Shown: positions 35,901-42,639 of the stretch, piece after piece
Position numbering within the stretch: the first letter of the stretch is position 1
Layout of the letters: each line of letters begins with the position of its first letter
DNA from: Polytrichum commune
Lineage: Eukaryota > Streptophyta > Polytrichopsida > Polytrichales > Polytrichaceae
Direction of reading: 5' to 3'
NCBI GenBank assembly: GCA_950295325.1
Contig: OX485808.1
Coordinates: 34,866,527 to 34,926,526 of the forward strand
DNA: 60,000 bases
Notes under the pieces: model-generated
What the model saw: only the letters and a program-made list of their open reading frames with translations
Told to the model about the DNA's origin: nothing
Databases searched by the model: none
Program-made: the position numbers and the translations under genes

Positions 35901-38900
35901 CACCCATCCACAAGATTGCATTGATGAAAACCCGCTTGGCACCGAGGACGTTGGGGTTGTCATATTGGAGTCGTTCGTTCATTCCGAGGTGGATCCCACT
36001 CATAGGTTCTCCCTCCGGAGGTGGCCATTGAGGAATGTCACGATTGATGGAGTTAGTTTGTGTGAACATGAGCAACGACACTTGCAAATCGAAAAAGAGC
36101 AGCAATCAAACATGCGGCCACGCAAGGGTCAAAGAAAGTACGATACATTGGCACGTCCTGGTCCGTCTGCAACTGATTGTAAACGTCAAAGGTTGCTCGG
36201 GGAGGAGTCCATTAGAGAAGTTGCCACAAAGGATTGTTGTGTGCATCGTTGTTGCCAATTGTTTCCCCGGGATAAATAGAAGGCCATCCGCGAAGAAATG
36301 TGGCTTGGTGATTTCCGTCTAAGATCCACCAAAAAACTTGATGTGCATAGGGCGATACATGTGAATGGGGCGGGTCGCAAGGTCATCACCATTGAGAGCA
36401 TAGACGTGTGTTGCAAGGCATGGTACACCATTCATGGTGTATCGAAAGCGGACTTTTATAGACAAGCTGCTTATGCCAAGGAAGGCCGCCGGTCCCGTCA
36501 CCATGGGAACTTGGGTTTAAAGAAACCTAGGGAAGCAACAAGGCAAGCAACGGCCACTCTAGCAACCATCATTGTCCCCCTTGCCGATGCAATGCCGCAC
36601 AAAATACGCACACTCACAACTGGTGAAAAGGTTGTGGAGAAAGTTCTTCCCACAGGCACAAAATGGAACGACATATTGTTGGATGTAAATGCAGTTGGCG
36701 AGAAGATTGGGTTGGAGCCAATTTCATCGTCAAAATTGAGTGCAATCAAGAAAGCAAACTTCAGCGAATACATTACAAAAAGACGAGGGGACAAATTTGC
36801 AAGGTGCTCTAATTGCGAGAAGTTGAAGCGCCTACGGGATGCACACACGATGGGTACCGAGTCGTTTGCGGTGCATCAATTGAACTATTTCAAGCACGTA
36901 AACATGCAAGAGGCACACCGTAATGATTACTACACAAATTGAGCTTTGTCCATCTCCAGGCCCTTGGAAGTTCTTACGGTCATCCATGACAAAATGGACC
37001 ATGCCAAGACAGCCTCCCCATGTTTTGCAAAACGAATCAAGGCCACGGATGGGTTTTTTAAGTTGCCTGTATCGGTTACAGGTGATCTTCGAAACAATGT
37101 TATGACATACCCTAAATATTGTTGTATTTTATTCCGTGATGTACTTGAGAACATTGATTCATTCAAAACGATTTAGACATATATGGGTACTAATCACTTT
37201 GGGTTGGCATTGTAGGAATGATTGCACATGGACACGGTGATGTCAAGTTTGCCCATTATGCTCTTGATTTGTATCCAGCAGATTCAAACCACACGATAGG
37301 GTCATTTGCAAGGCTTTTGCGTGATTTAGAGAAACCGCCAGCCTATTCTTCAGGATTGTTATTTGAAAACACGGGTTCAACACCTTTATATGAAGCAGTG
37401 ATGGATGGAAAAGATGTATGCTTGCATTCGTTGCCCGAACCACCCAGTGAACCGGTGATAGCCAAGAAGTTGCCCCCCACTTTGCGTGTCCAATTGGACA
37501 ATTGTGCCAAGGACAATAAAAGTAGATATGTATTTGCATATTGGTCGTTGTTGGTTGCGAAAGGCATTTTCAAGGAGGTTTTTGTGTCCTTCCTATTGGT
37601 AGGCCACACGCACGACGATATTGATGCATCATTTGGACGGTGGAGCATGAAGTTGCGGGAGGAGGATTTTCCTACAATCCCGTTATTGATGAAGTCGTAC
37701 ATGGATTTGGAGAACGTTCCCGTCATCCCCCATATGATTGAGGAGGTGCCAGACTTCAAGGCATTTATAGAACCTTATATTCGAAGTGGAGCTCATCGAT
37801 TGATTGGCCATACGAAGGCACAACAATTCCGGTTCTACATGCGTGACGATGGTGTCCCGGCCATGCAATACAAGTTGTTGTGCACGACACAAGACTGGAG
37901 CCCGCCAGAGGGTCTCCTTGTGTGGTACGTGGATGCGGATGGGAAGACCATGTTACCGGATGGAGAGCCTAGGCCTTGCAAGCCAATAGCCATGAAGAAT
38001 TTGGAGGATATTTTGAAAGGTATATCAGGCTTCATTCAATATTGGGAGAGTTTGAAGATAGCGGATGTTGGCGGATCATGTTGGCATCGTTATGGGAGTT
38101 GGATACATTATTGGACACGTGTTCGTGCGGCCTTGGCAGATCTCCACCAAGATAGCCCTCATACTTTGAGGCACGGATTTTGGCCACAAACTCGTATCGA
38201 TGTACAAGCTTCGGAGGCTAGTCTTTTGAGTAATGGAGAGGTTCGTGAGGAGTTTGATATGGACGACCATTACGTTGGGCCTGCTAGTAGTCATCCGCCA
38301 CCATCTTTCCGCATTGCAGTGGATTGTCATGAAGGTTATATGCTCATTTTGCGTCCTGGAGATGAGACATATGCAAAGCCAGTGTGGGTGGCAAGAGCTT
38401 TGTCCAATCCAAATTTTGTATCTTCCAGCCCTCATTTTCGACAAATACAAGTGGAGTACTACCGACCGACAGCACGGAATGAAGATGTTGTTCGGCATTA
38501 TACAGGCTGGGATACAAACCAACACTTTCGGTGGAAGGTGGATTCTGAGCACGGTCCATCTTGGGTAGATACAAATTCCATATTCATAGCATGGAAACCA
38601 CGGAAAAATCATAGTGGATCAGTGTCCATCCCTCAAAAATACATAACTTTTGCAAAAGACAACCTTGCTCGGATCGGAGAAGAAGCAACCCACGTTGAAT
38701 GAGAAGTTGGTAGGATTGTGTTAGCATGATTATAGTGTAAACTGTAATTCGACGAATATATATTACTCATATGTGTGCTTCTCAAACTTGGGGCAAAGTT
38801 TGGGTAGAACTTGCGAATGCTATATTGTTTGGGGTTGGATGAATATCCATTTACTATATTTCAATACAATTGTGAAGTTCATTTTTTTATTAAGTTTGGG

Positions 38901-41900
38901 ACTAAATTTTCTATTGAAGTGAAATGCATTTATTGCATGCACTTTGTATGTTGCAATGTCTATATTTTATTGACCATGCTATTAATAGAAATCATTTTAT
39001 ATGTTTCTTGGGTGAAACTAGTTTGGAGTGCTTTACCCAAAGTGTTTTTGTTGATGAAGTTGGTGTTGAGTGCTCTACCATATGTGCTTATGTCCACACA
39101 TAATAGATTTGGGATATTAGAACATATAATATATTTGAGATTGTTCGCAATATAGTTTCGGAACACGGAATGTTGTTTGATCCATATATTAATTTGAGAC
39201 TAGAGAAAGTCTCAATTTAACGAATATAGTGTTTAATGTGTTATACTTACGGTGTACGTTGGAGACTCCGGATCCTTGAACACCATGTACGAATTGAGGC
39301 AAATAAAAGTCCTAAGAACTTTCATGTTGCCGTTGTGTAAGGTTGAATTTAAAACCTTCTTGGTTTGCATATCGATAGCAGAAAATACTATGAGGACGCC
39401 ATCATCAGACAAGATGGACTTGCACAAGGATATTGTTGCAACCATCCAGTTCTTGTCATATTTATTCCAAAGAGGAATTTCAGCAGGTCTATTGGAGAGG
39501 TTGAAGTCAAGACCGTCCGGAAATTGCAGAAAAACCAAGTCAACGGCAAATGGAGTCGGACTTCCCATGACATGAAATTCGCGATTGTCTTTGAACTGAA
39601 ATACCACAACATATCACAATATAAGACACAAAATAAAATCCAAATGAAAGTAAGAACATTACAGAAAATACAAAATGAAGATTACTTACATTTTCAAGAA
39701 ATGCCCGCCATTGGATCCATTCAGGGGGGCCTACTTCAACCCCTTCAGACTTGTTCTTGATAGCAGTAGATCGAGCAAAAGAGAGCGTGAAAAAGTTCTG
39801 CAGTATGAATAACTCTTTTCTCAAAACATTCGTTGGCGCACGATGAATAGCGTCATAGGTGCTGGAGTAATGAAATTCCAATACATCGCACCCGGATTTT
39901 GAACTTTCGCCTCCAAGTGTATTCTTATCCAAATCATTGGAAAGAACAAGCAATTCTTCATGTTGTGAAATTTCCAATTGACCTTGTATTTTGGTTTCAG
40001 GAACATGTTTTCTCTTACGACGTTTTGTCTCTTTTGGTTCTGGCTCTCTAAGTTTAAGCTGCACAATTTGTGCTTGCAAAATTGCAGTATTACGAGGATC
40101 TACATTTTTGGCATCATTTATCTGACGGATTGTCTTCTCACTTGACGGACATGCATCCTTAGGACAATCAAGATACCAACCACAATCCTCATAGTGTGGG
40201 AGCGACCAATCCAAACAAATCTCAGTAGTGAACATGCATGAGTCTTCCGCACCAGTGTCACGCCAATTTGGAAAAAAACGAGGTTCTCCTATAACGCATT
40301 TGTGCGGAATCAAAACATATCGGAAATACCTACACACAAAAATATTATGAGCCAAATATTGAATGAAAAGTAAAATGTAATGAAAATATACCAAGAAATA
40401 GTAAAGAGTAAGTTGTACCTGTATAGAACACGCTTCATAGCAAGATCAATATTCGGTTGCTCATCCCAAACGTTGTGTTTTTTTACTTTTCCGCTTTTCA
40501 ATTCACGATAGAATATTGAATTGAAAGCCGCAAACTTCCAGGTTTGGATATATTCGGAGAGAGTAGGCACATCTGCATGCAATTGAAGAGGAGATGAAAG
40601 AATACTTTGAAGCTCTTCAATAGTTTTTTTCTCTAACTGTGCCCAATATGTAGACTTTGATAACCAATCATCAAGTGCAGAATCAGAGAGGGGTGATTTC
40701 GGGAAATGCAATGCATCTTTGTCAAATCTATTGCCATTCCAAAGCTTGAGCCATCCGACTTTGACATCTGGATCCACATTACTAACAGCAACACGATGAA
40801 GTTTCTTTTGTAACATTTCAGGCACCGAAAATGAACCCCAATGGTGCTTAACTTCTTCAAGAAAAGCAGGGGTGAGGTTGATGTCAGCAATCGCTAGTTG
40901 TTTTGTAAAACTAGAAGACAACATTGCACGTTTTTTGTTGACAGCTGCGGACATTGCTTTAGAAACTCCTTCTGAAGTTCGTTCAAGAGGATGAGTTTCA
41001 TTGTAAAGGTTGAGAGCAATATCGCTAGCCTCGGCAAGTTCTTGCTGAAAAATCAAACAAAATCCAAAATTAATAAGTAAATATAGATGTGATGTAAATG
41101 AAAGATAAATAAACATTAAAAACATAGTAGGAAATGCTAGAAAAACTTACACTGTACATGTAATCAAGAAAAATTGGCCGCGTCAAAGAATACCAAGTTT
41201 CAACGGACTTCTCCTCACATCGCTTATAACTTCTAGGATCCAGTTGTTTTTTAAAAGAAGTCAAAGGCATGGTGCCAATACTTTGCATCCGATACAAAGT
41301 ATGCACCAAATTGGTAGAAACGTGAGAGTTTTCTGTTGACCTGAAAAAATATTGAATTCATGGATTTAAGATGATATAATTCAAATAACAAAATACAAAC
41401 CAGAAATAAATGAAAATAAAGAAGTAAGAGCATTACTTGTTGATGTCGTGCATAGCAGTCAACAAACTTGGATTGTCATCAAGCTCGGGCGCCAAAATGA
41501 TGGAATCCACAAAGACATGACGCTCGTAATCTTCGGTATGCAAGCGGTCAATATAACTTTTCAAAGCAAAAAATCTGTGATTACCATCCCATATGAAGAA
41601 CATCTTGTTCTTGTATGATGTAAATGAAGGATCGGCATCTAATTCAATTTTAAACACCGCATTAGCTTGAGCCCAATTTGGGCTCCAAGATGCACGAACC
41701 TCGTCATCCACAAATTGAAAATTTCCCTTAGAGTCGGTAGCCGATAGATAAAACACACGGTCACCATCACGATAACCATTGAAAAAGTCAGCCTCCAATT
41801 TAGTGATGTCGTCTTTCAAAGCAGGACGCACAATAGGCATCGGAACCATGCGACATAAGGGTACACGCAAACGAGATTTCGTCCCAGCACGGATTGAAGA

Positions 41901-42154
41901 AATTGTTGAAGTGGAATTAACCTTCCGCTTGTCCGTAAGCTCCCAGACTTTCTGTTGATAGGTTTTATTGTCACCATCATTATCTTCATCTGAATCAAAA
42001 TCATCGAGGGATTCATTTATTTTTTCTTTTTCTTATTATGAAGATTTGACGATATGTCCTGATGAAGATGAACTTCTTGAGATGGACGATCTTGAGTTGA
42101 ATGCATTGTAGAATCATCACCAGTAGAAATAAGAGTCGTTCTCTCCAAATCCAT
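20732..42154 (-). CDS. Outer ParB-like / DNA methyltransferase-like gene, split by a 17.6 kb insertion
   Basis: Seven minus-strand exons join in frame: 42154-41437, 41340-41151, 41044-40419, 40329-39690, 39595-39251, 21550-21093 and 20984-20732, about 1076 residues. Exon 1 carries a ParB/sulfiredoxin-like core with an intact GxHR motif (IWDGNHRFFALKSYI). Exons 5 and 6 carry a beta-class (PF01555-like) methyltransferase order: a motif IV region (DLVFLQFPDG), then the SAM-binding motif I region (GRVVDLTCSTGAS, LLAFEGD). A canonical DPPY-type motif is not seen. The tail is acidic. The intron between exons 5 and 6 contains a 17.6 kb element; without it the intron would be about 90 bases, and the phases on both sides still match (TYT then TPAF). 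Exon 1 needs one extra base in an A-run (T-run 42020-42026 on the plus strand) to stay open. Six palindromes lie 300-480 bases upstream of the ATG. Confidence 0.8.
21093..21550 (-). CDS. Exon 6 of the outer gene: SAM-binding half of the methyltransferase
   Basis: This exon lies left of the inserted element, over 17 kb from exon 5. The acceptor is TTTTTTTGTAG and the donor is TGTGA before GTAAGT. It encodes TPAFMAHVLVRDF, then RPWRGPYQKSPRFFQDLIELF and the motif I region VVDLTCSTGAS with the acidic strand end FEGD, then an acidic tail. In PF01555 enzymes the strand reads roughly V-L-D-P-F-x-G-S-G. Here the Pro and Phe are replaced, though the S-T-G turn is kept. Confidence 0.8.
21630..21657 (+). 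repeat. Left terminal inverted repeat of the 17.6 kb element
   Basis: 28 bases identical to the reverse complement of 39206-39233; begins AACACTATATTCG. Preceded by TAAT at 21626-21629. Confidence 0.88.
21823..22262. repeat. 98 bp subterminal tandem repeats
   Basis: About 4.5 copies have an exact 98-base period; AAAACATTCATATTAATGCA recurs at 21841, 21939, 22037, 22135 and 22233. Copies are nearly identical, and alternate copies share a GTATGAATATGG versus GTATGGATATGG difference. They lie just inside the left TIR, where transposase-binding subterminal repeats are usual. No equivalent block is seen inside the right TIR. Confidence 0.88.
22439..23240 (-). CDS. Unidentified element-borne gene, two 3' exons
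   Basis: Exon 23240-22887 (118 codons, acceptor CTCCAG, donor AAG before GTGAAA) joins in phase 0 to the last exon 22756-22439 (acceptor TTGCAG). The first part is proline/serine/arginine rich after an acidic start (RLEPSIDIVSESELGSFFYE). The end is a Lys/Glu/Ala-rich helix (AMRAKEAAAKEKEAKAKE), probably a coiled coil. No known domain. The missing 5' exon lies upstream, and only 160 bases separate it from the stop of the HAD gene, so the two may share a transcript. Confidence 0.5.
23400..24213 (-). pseudogene. FCP1/NIF-like HAD phosphatase with a frameshift
   Basis: The last exon starts at acceptor CCGCAG (24213) and ends at TGA 23402-23400. It has the HAD motif I FLVLDLNGVL (D-x-N, as in several plant FCP1-like proteins, so the second Asp is absent). 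Motif II is WWVVVWSSMT, followed by a lysine region (YLKVLKPIFW). The frame then shifts by one base at the G-run (C-run 23648-23650 on the plus strand). Removing that base would restore a motif III-type DDS followed by KNMLNP. The family dephosphorylates phospho-Ser/Thr such as the RNA polymerase II CTD. As read, the C-terminal third is out of frame. An upstream exon is expected but not identified. It shares strand with the ParB-methyltransferase gene. Confidence 0.75.
24686..25080. repeat. Three palindromes at the 3' end of the inner ParB-methyltransferase gene
   Basis: Full sites lie at 24686-24707 (centre AC, downstream of the stop), 24990-25011 and 25059-25080 (both centre GC). The latter two are inside the last coding exon and are translated as FGSADPN. 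Each has half-site GTTTGGGTCG and its exact reverse complement around a dinucleotide. Confidence 0.95.
24855..29544 (-). CDS. Inner ParB-like / DNA methyltransferase-like protein
   Basis: Three exons (29544-28219, 27839-26508, 26192-24855), all phase 0, with clean GT/AG borders, give 1331 residues without a break. Exon 1: an N-terminal region of unknown fold, a Ser/Thr/Pro linker (about 180-240), then a ParB-N-like domain with CVRAKEDAYVDWMVAQI and FWLIDGQHSVEASKK (D347; the usual GxHR arginine is Ser). Exon 2 ends in, and exon 3 begins with, a motif I-like segment (GDFIFNVFGGSKPIFAAM, then GLNIYSYVEDTD) in the PF01555 style. No DPPY is recognisable (nearest MIDFRNIPG). Exon 3 has an acidic run and a Pro/Gln-rich tail that includes two FGSADPN motifs encoded by the palindrome. 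Both introns are packed with palindromes, and further copies lie upstream. Likely nuclear. Methylation activity is uncertain; sequence-specific DNA binding is my inference. Confidence 0.8.
26275..26474. repeat. Intron 2 cluster of six palindromes
   Basis: Sites start at 26275, 26310, 26346, 26382, 26417 and 26453, at about 35-base spacing. Centres are AG, AA, AA, AG, AG and CT. They fill most of the 315-base intron between exons 2 and 3 of the inner ParB-methyltransferase gene. Spacers share a TGTGCCTGCC or CCAAGCATGCC motif. Confidence 0.95.
27917..28210. repeat. Intron 1 cluster of six palindromes
   Basis: Sites start at 27917, 27974, 28031, 28088, 28132 and 28189. The first four are an exact 57-base tandem array. 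All have centre AT, which makes the core a perfect GGGTCGATCGACCC. The last site begins 9 bases inside the exon 1 donor. One copy (28132) has a base change at the end of its right half-site. Confidence 0.95.
29571..29677. repeat. Two palindromes just upstream of the inner gene's ATG
   Basis: 29571-29592 (centre AT, mismatch GTTTAGG in the left half, last base changed) and 29656-29677 (centre AC, perfect). They are 27 and 112 bases upstream of the ATG at 29544, so probably in the 5' leader or core promoter. Confidence 0.9.
29936..30085. repeat. Promoter cluster of five palindromes
   Basis: Sites start at 29936, 29968, 30000, about 30031 and 30064, at 32-base spacing, separated by CAGCTGCAGA-type spacers. 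Centres are AG, CT, AG, TT and CT; the third and fourth have small mismatches. They lie 390-540 bases upstream of the inner ParB-methyltransferase ATG. Confidence 0.93.
30086..34214. other. Non-coding middle of the 17.6 kb element
   Basis: No gene is supported. 30360-30900 holds irregular repeats of AACAAACACACTCTGAAATCACTCAATGC type plus GAGAGAATGAGAGA runs. 31060-31310 is a GC-rich island. 31822-31852 carries four CCCTAAA telomere units and 33508-33528 another short telomere-like run. 31320-33900 is AT-rich and featureless. A possible TATA motif (GTATAAAG, near 33943) precedes a pyrimidine-rich stretch that could be the leader of the transposase gene. Confidence 0.55.
33941..34050 (+). promoter_or_regulatory. 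Possible promoter and leader of the DUF7869 gene
   Basis: GTATAAAG near 33943 is followed about 30 bases later by a pyrimidine-rich TGTCCTTTTTTGCTCTTCTC. A donor-like AAG/GTTCGT lies at about 34040. If the first exon is this non-coding leader and the second begins after GTGTGTAG at 35632, the 79 bp palindrome array would sit in a 5' leader intron, as in the inner ParB-methyltransferase gene. This is inference from motifs only. Confidence 0.28.
34215..35195. repeat. Thirteen-palindrome array, 79 bp period
   Basis: Sites start at 34215, 34305, 34384, 34463, 34542, 34621, 34700, 34779, 34858, 34937, 35016, 35095 and 35174. From 34305 on the spacing is exactly 79 bases. All have centre GT, and only 34937 has a core mismatch (GGTCGGTGGACC). 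Spacers share GAGGCAGGTACTAGGGTGGA. Decayed copies follow at about 35250, 35328, 35402 and 35475. The array lies immediately upstream of the putative transposase gene. Confidence 0.96.
35638..38702 (+). pseudogene. DUF7869-type putative transposase, two in-frame stops
   Basis: Exons 35638-37081 and 37216-38702 join as GTTACAG to GAATGATT (VTG-MIAHGHGD) in frame, about 975 codons. A Cys-rich segment (CCVHRCCQLF) precedes a DUF7869 region with LSISRPLEVLTVIHDKMDH, QLDNCAKDNKSRYVF and VGHTHDDIDASFGRW. The conserved Asp residues and spacing look like an RNase H-fold nuclease core, and the family is found repeatedly in plant, algal and animal mobile elements. Stops interrupt the frame at 36277-36279 (TAG, after RDK) and 36940-36942 (TGA, after YYTN). 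Both are explained by single C-to-T changes (CAG, and CGA or similar). It is the best candidate for the enzyme that moved the 17.6 kb element; the present copy should be inactive unless the stops are read through. Confidence 0.8.
39206..39233 (-). repeat. Right terminal inverted repeat of the 17.6 kb element
   Basis: Ends CGAATATAGTGTT and is followed by TAAT at 39234-39237. Only 17 bases separate it from the exon 5 splice donor of the outer gene at 39250. Confidence 0.88.
39251..42154 (-). CDS. Exons 1-5 of the outer ParB-methyltransferase gene
   Basis: This is the N-terminal part of the gene, right of the inserted element. Exon 1 (42154-41437) has an acidic, Lys-rich start and the ParB-like core with DGNHR. 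Exon 2 (41340-41151) and exon 3 (41044-40419) are helical with no known family. Exon 4 (40329-39690) has a Cys/Trp-rich segment (CLDWSLPHYEDCGWYLDC) that could bind metal, then a basic patch (KETKRRKRKHVPETK). Exon 5 (39595-39251) begins the methyltransferase fold (AVDLVFLQFPDGLDF, LSDDGVLIVFSA). All junctions keep phase. Confidence 0.8.
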
Positions 42155-42373
42155 TGATTGGTCCTAAAACAAATGAAATAAGTTTCATAAATATTTCAAA
42201 ACCACTACAAACACATTAGCAATAACATTACAAAAACAACAGCAATAGCAACAACAATAACAACAGAATACCACGAACACAGGGAAGAATGACAAAAATT
42301 ATTCTAGACACTGCCATTTGCACCTTTAAATATTGTACGATTAGGGTGGCCGCTCACCCCAAAACTACAAGGG

Positions 42374-42403
42374 CAGACCCTGTGCGTTAACGCACAGGGT
42401 CTG
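42374..42403. repeat. Perfect 30 bp palindrome upstream of the outer gene
   Basis: Half-site CAGACCCTGTGCG, centre TTAA, then the exact reverse complement. It lies between the ATG at 42154 and the six-palindrome cluster at 42452, and its sequence is unrelated to the 22 bp palindrome. It could be an operator-like site, or the subterminal hairpin of an outer element's end. Confidence 0.92.
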
Positions 42404-42451
42404 TGTGTCCAACTAAAGGTCTAACAAAGTTGGGCGCGAGGTTTGGGTCAG

Positions 42452-42637
42452 GTTTGGGTCGAACGACCCAAACTGTCCACGCGGTTTCGATCGAGCGACC
42501 CAAACCGCCTACAGCCAGTTTGGGTCGAACGACCCAAACTTTCTGCTCGTGGTTTGGGTCGTTCGACCCAAACCATGCCCACAGTTTGGGTCGTTCGACC
42601 CAAACCATGTCGACAGTTTGGGTCGCTCGACCCAAAC
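42452..42637. repeat. Six palindromes upstream of the outer ParB-methyltransferase gene
   Basis: Sites start at 42452 (AA), 42484 (AG, mismatches in the left half), 42518 (AA), 42552 (TT), 42584 (TT) and 42616 (CT), at 32-34 base spacing; a lone half-site lies at 42441. The spacing matches the promoter cluster of the inner gene at 29936-30085. These copies are outside the 17.6 kb element, so the motif belongs to both gene lineages. Confidence 0.95.
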
Positions 42638-42639
42638 TG

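Larger units (their letters stand above)
21630..39233. mobile_element. 17,604 bp TIR element carrying ParB-methyltransferase, HAD phosphatase and DUF7869 genes
   Basis: Terminal inverted repeats of 28 bases (21630-21657 and 39206-39233) match perfectly, start AACACTATATTCG and end GAGACTTT. TAAT flanks both ends (21626-21629 and 39234-39237) and fits a 4 bp target duplication. If the TIR is instead taken from CACTA, as in En/Spm elements, the flanks do not match. The element sits 17 bases inside the donor end of an intron of the outer gene and leaves the gene's splice sites intact. Inside are subterminal 98 bp repeats on the left, a block of minus-strand genes (22439-29544), a palindrome-rich central zone, and a plus-strand putative transposase gene (35638-38702). 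Two stop codons in the latter suggest it is no longer autonomous. Confidence 0.85.

Noticed and set aside
21630-39233. Assignment of the 17.6 kb element to CACTA (En/Spm)
   Set aside because: The CACTA string is present two bases in, but the 3 bp flanks expected for that family do not match and no TNP2-like transposase is seen.
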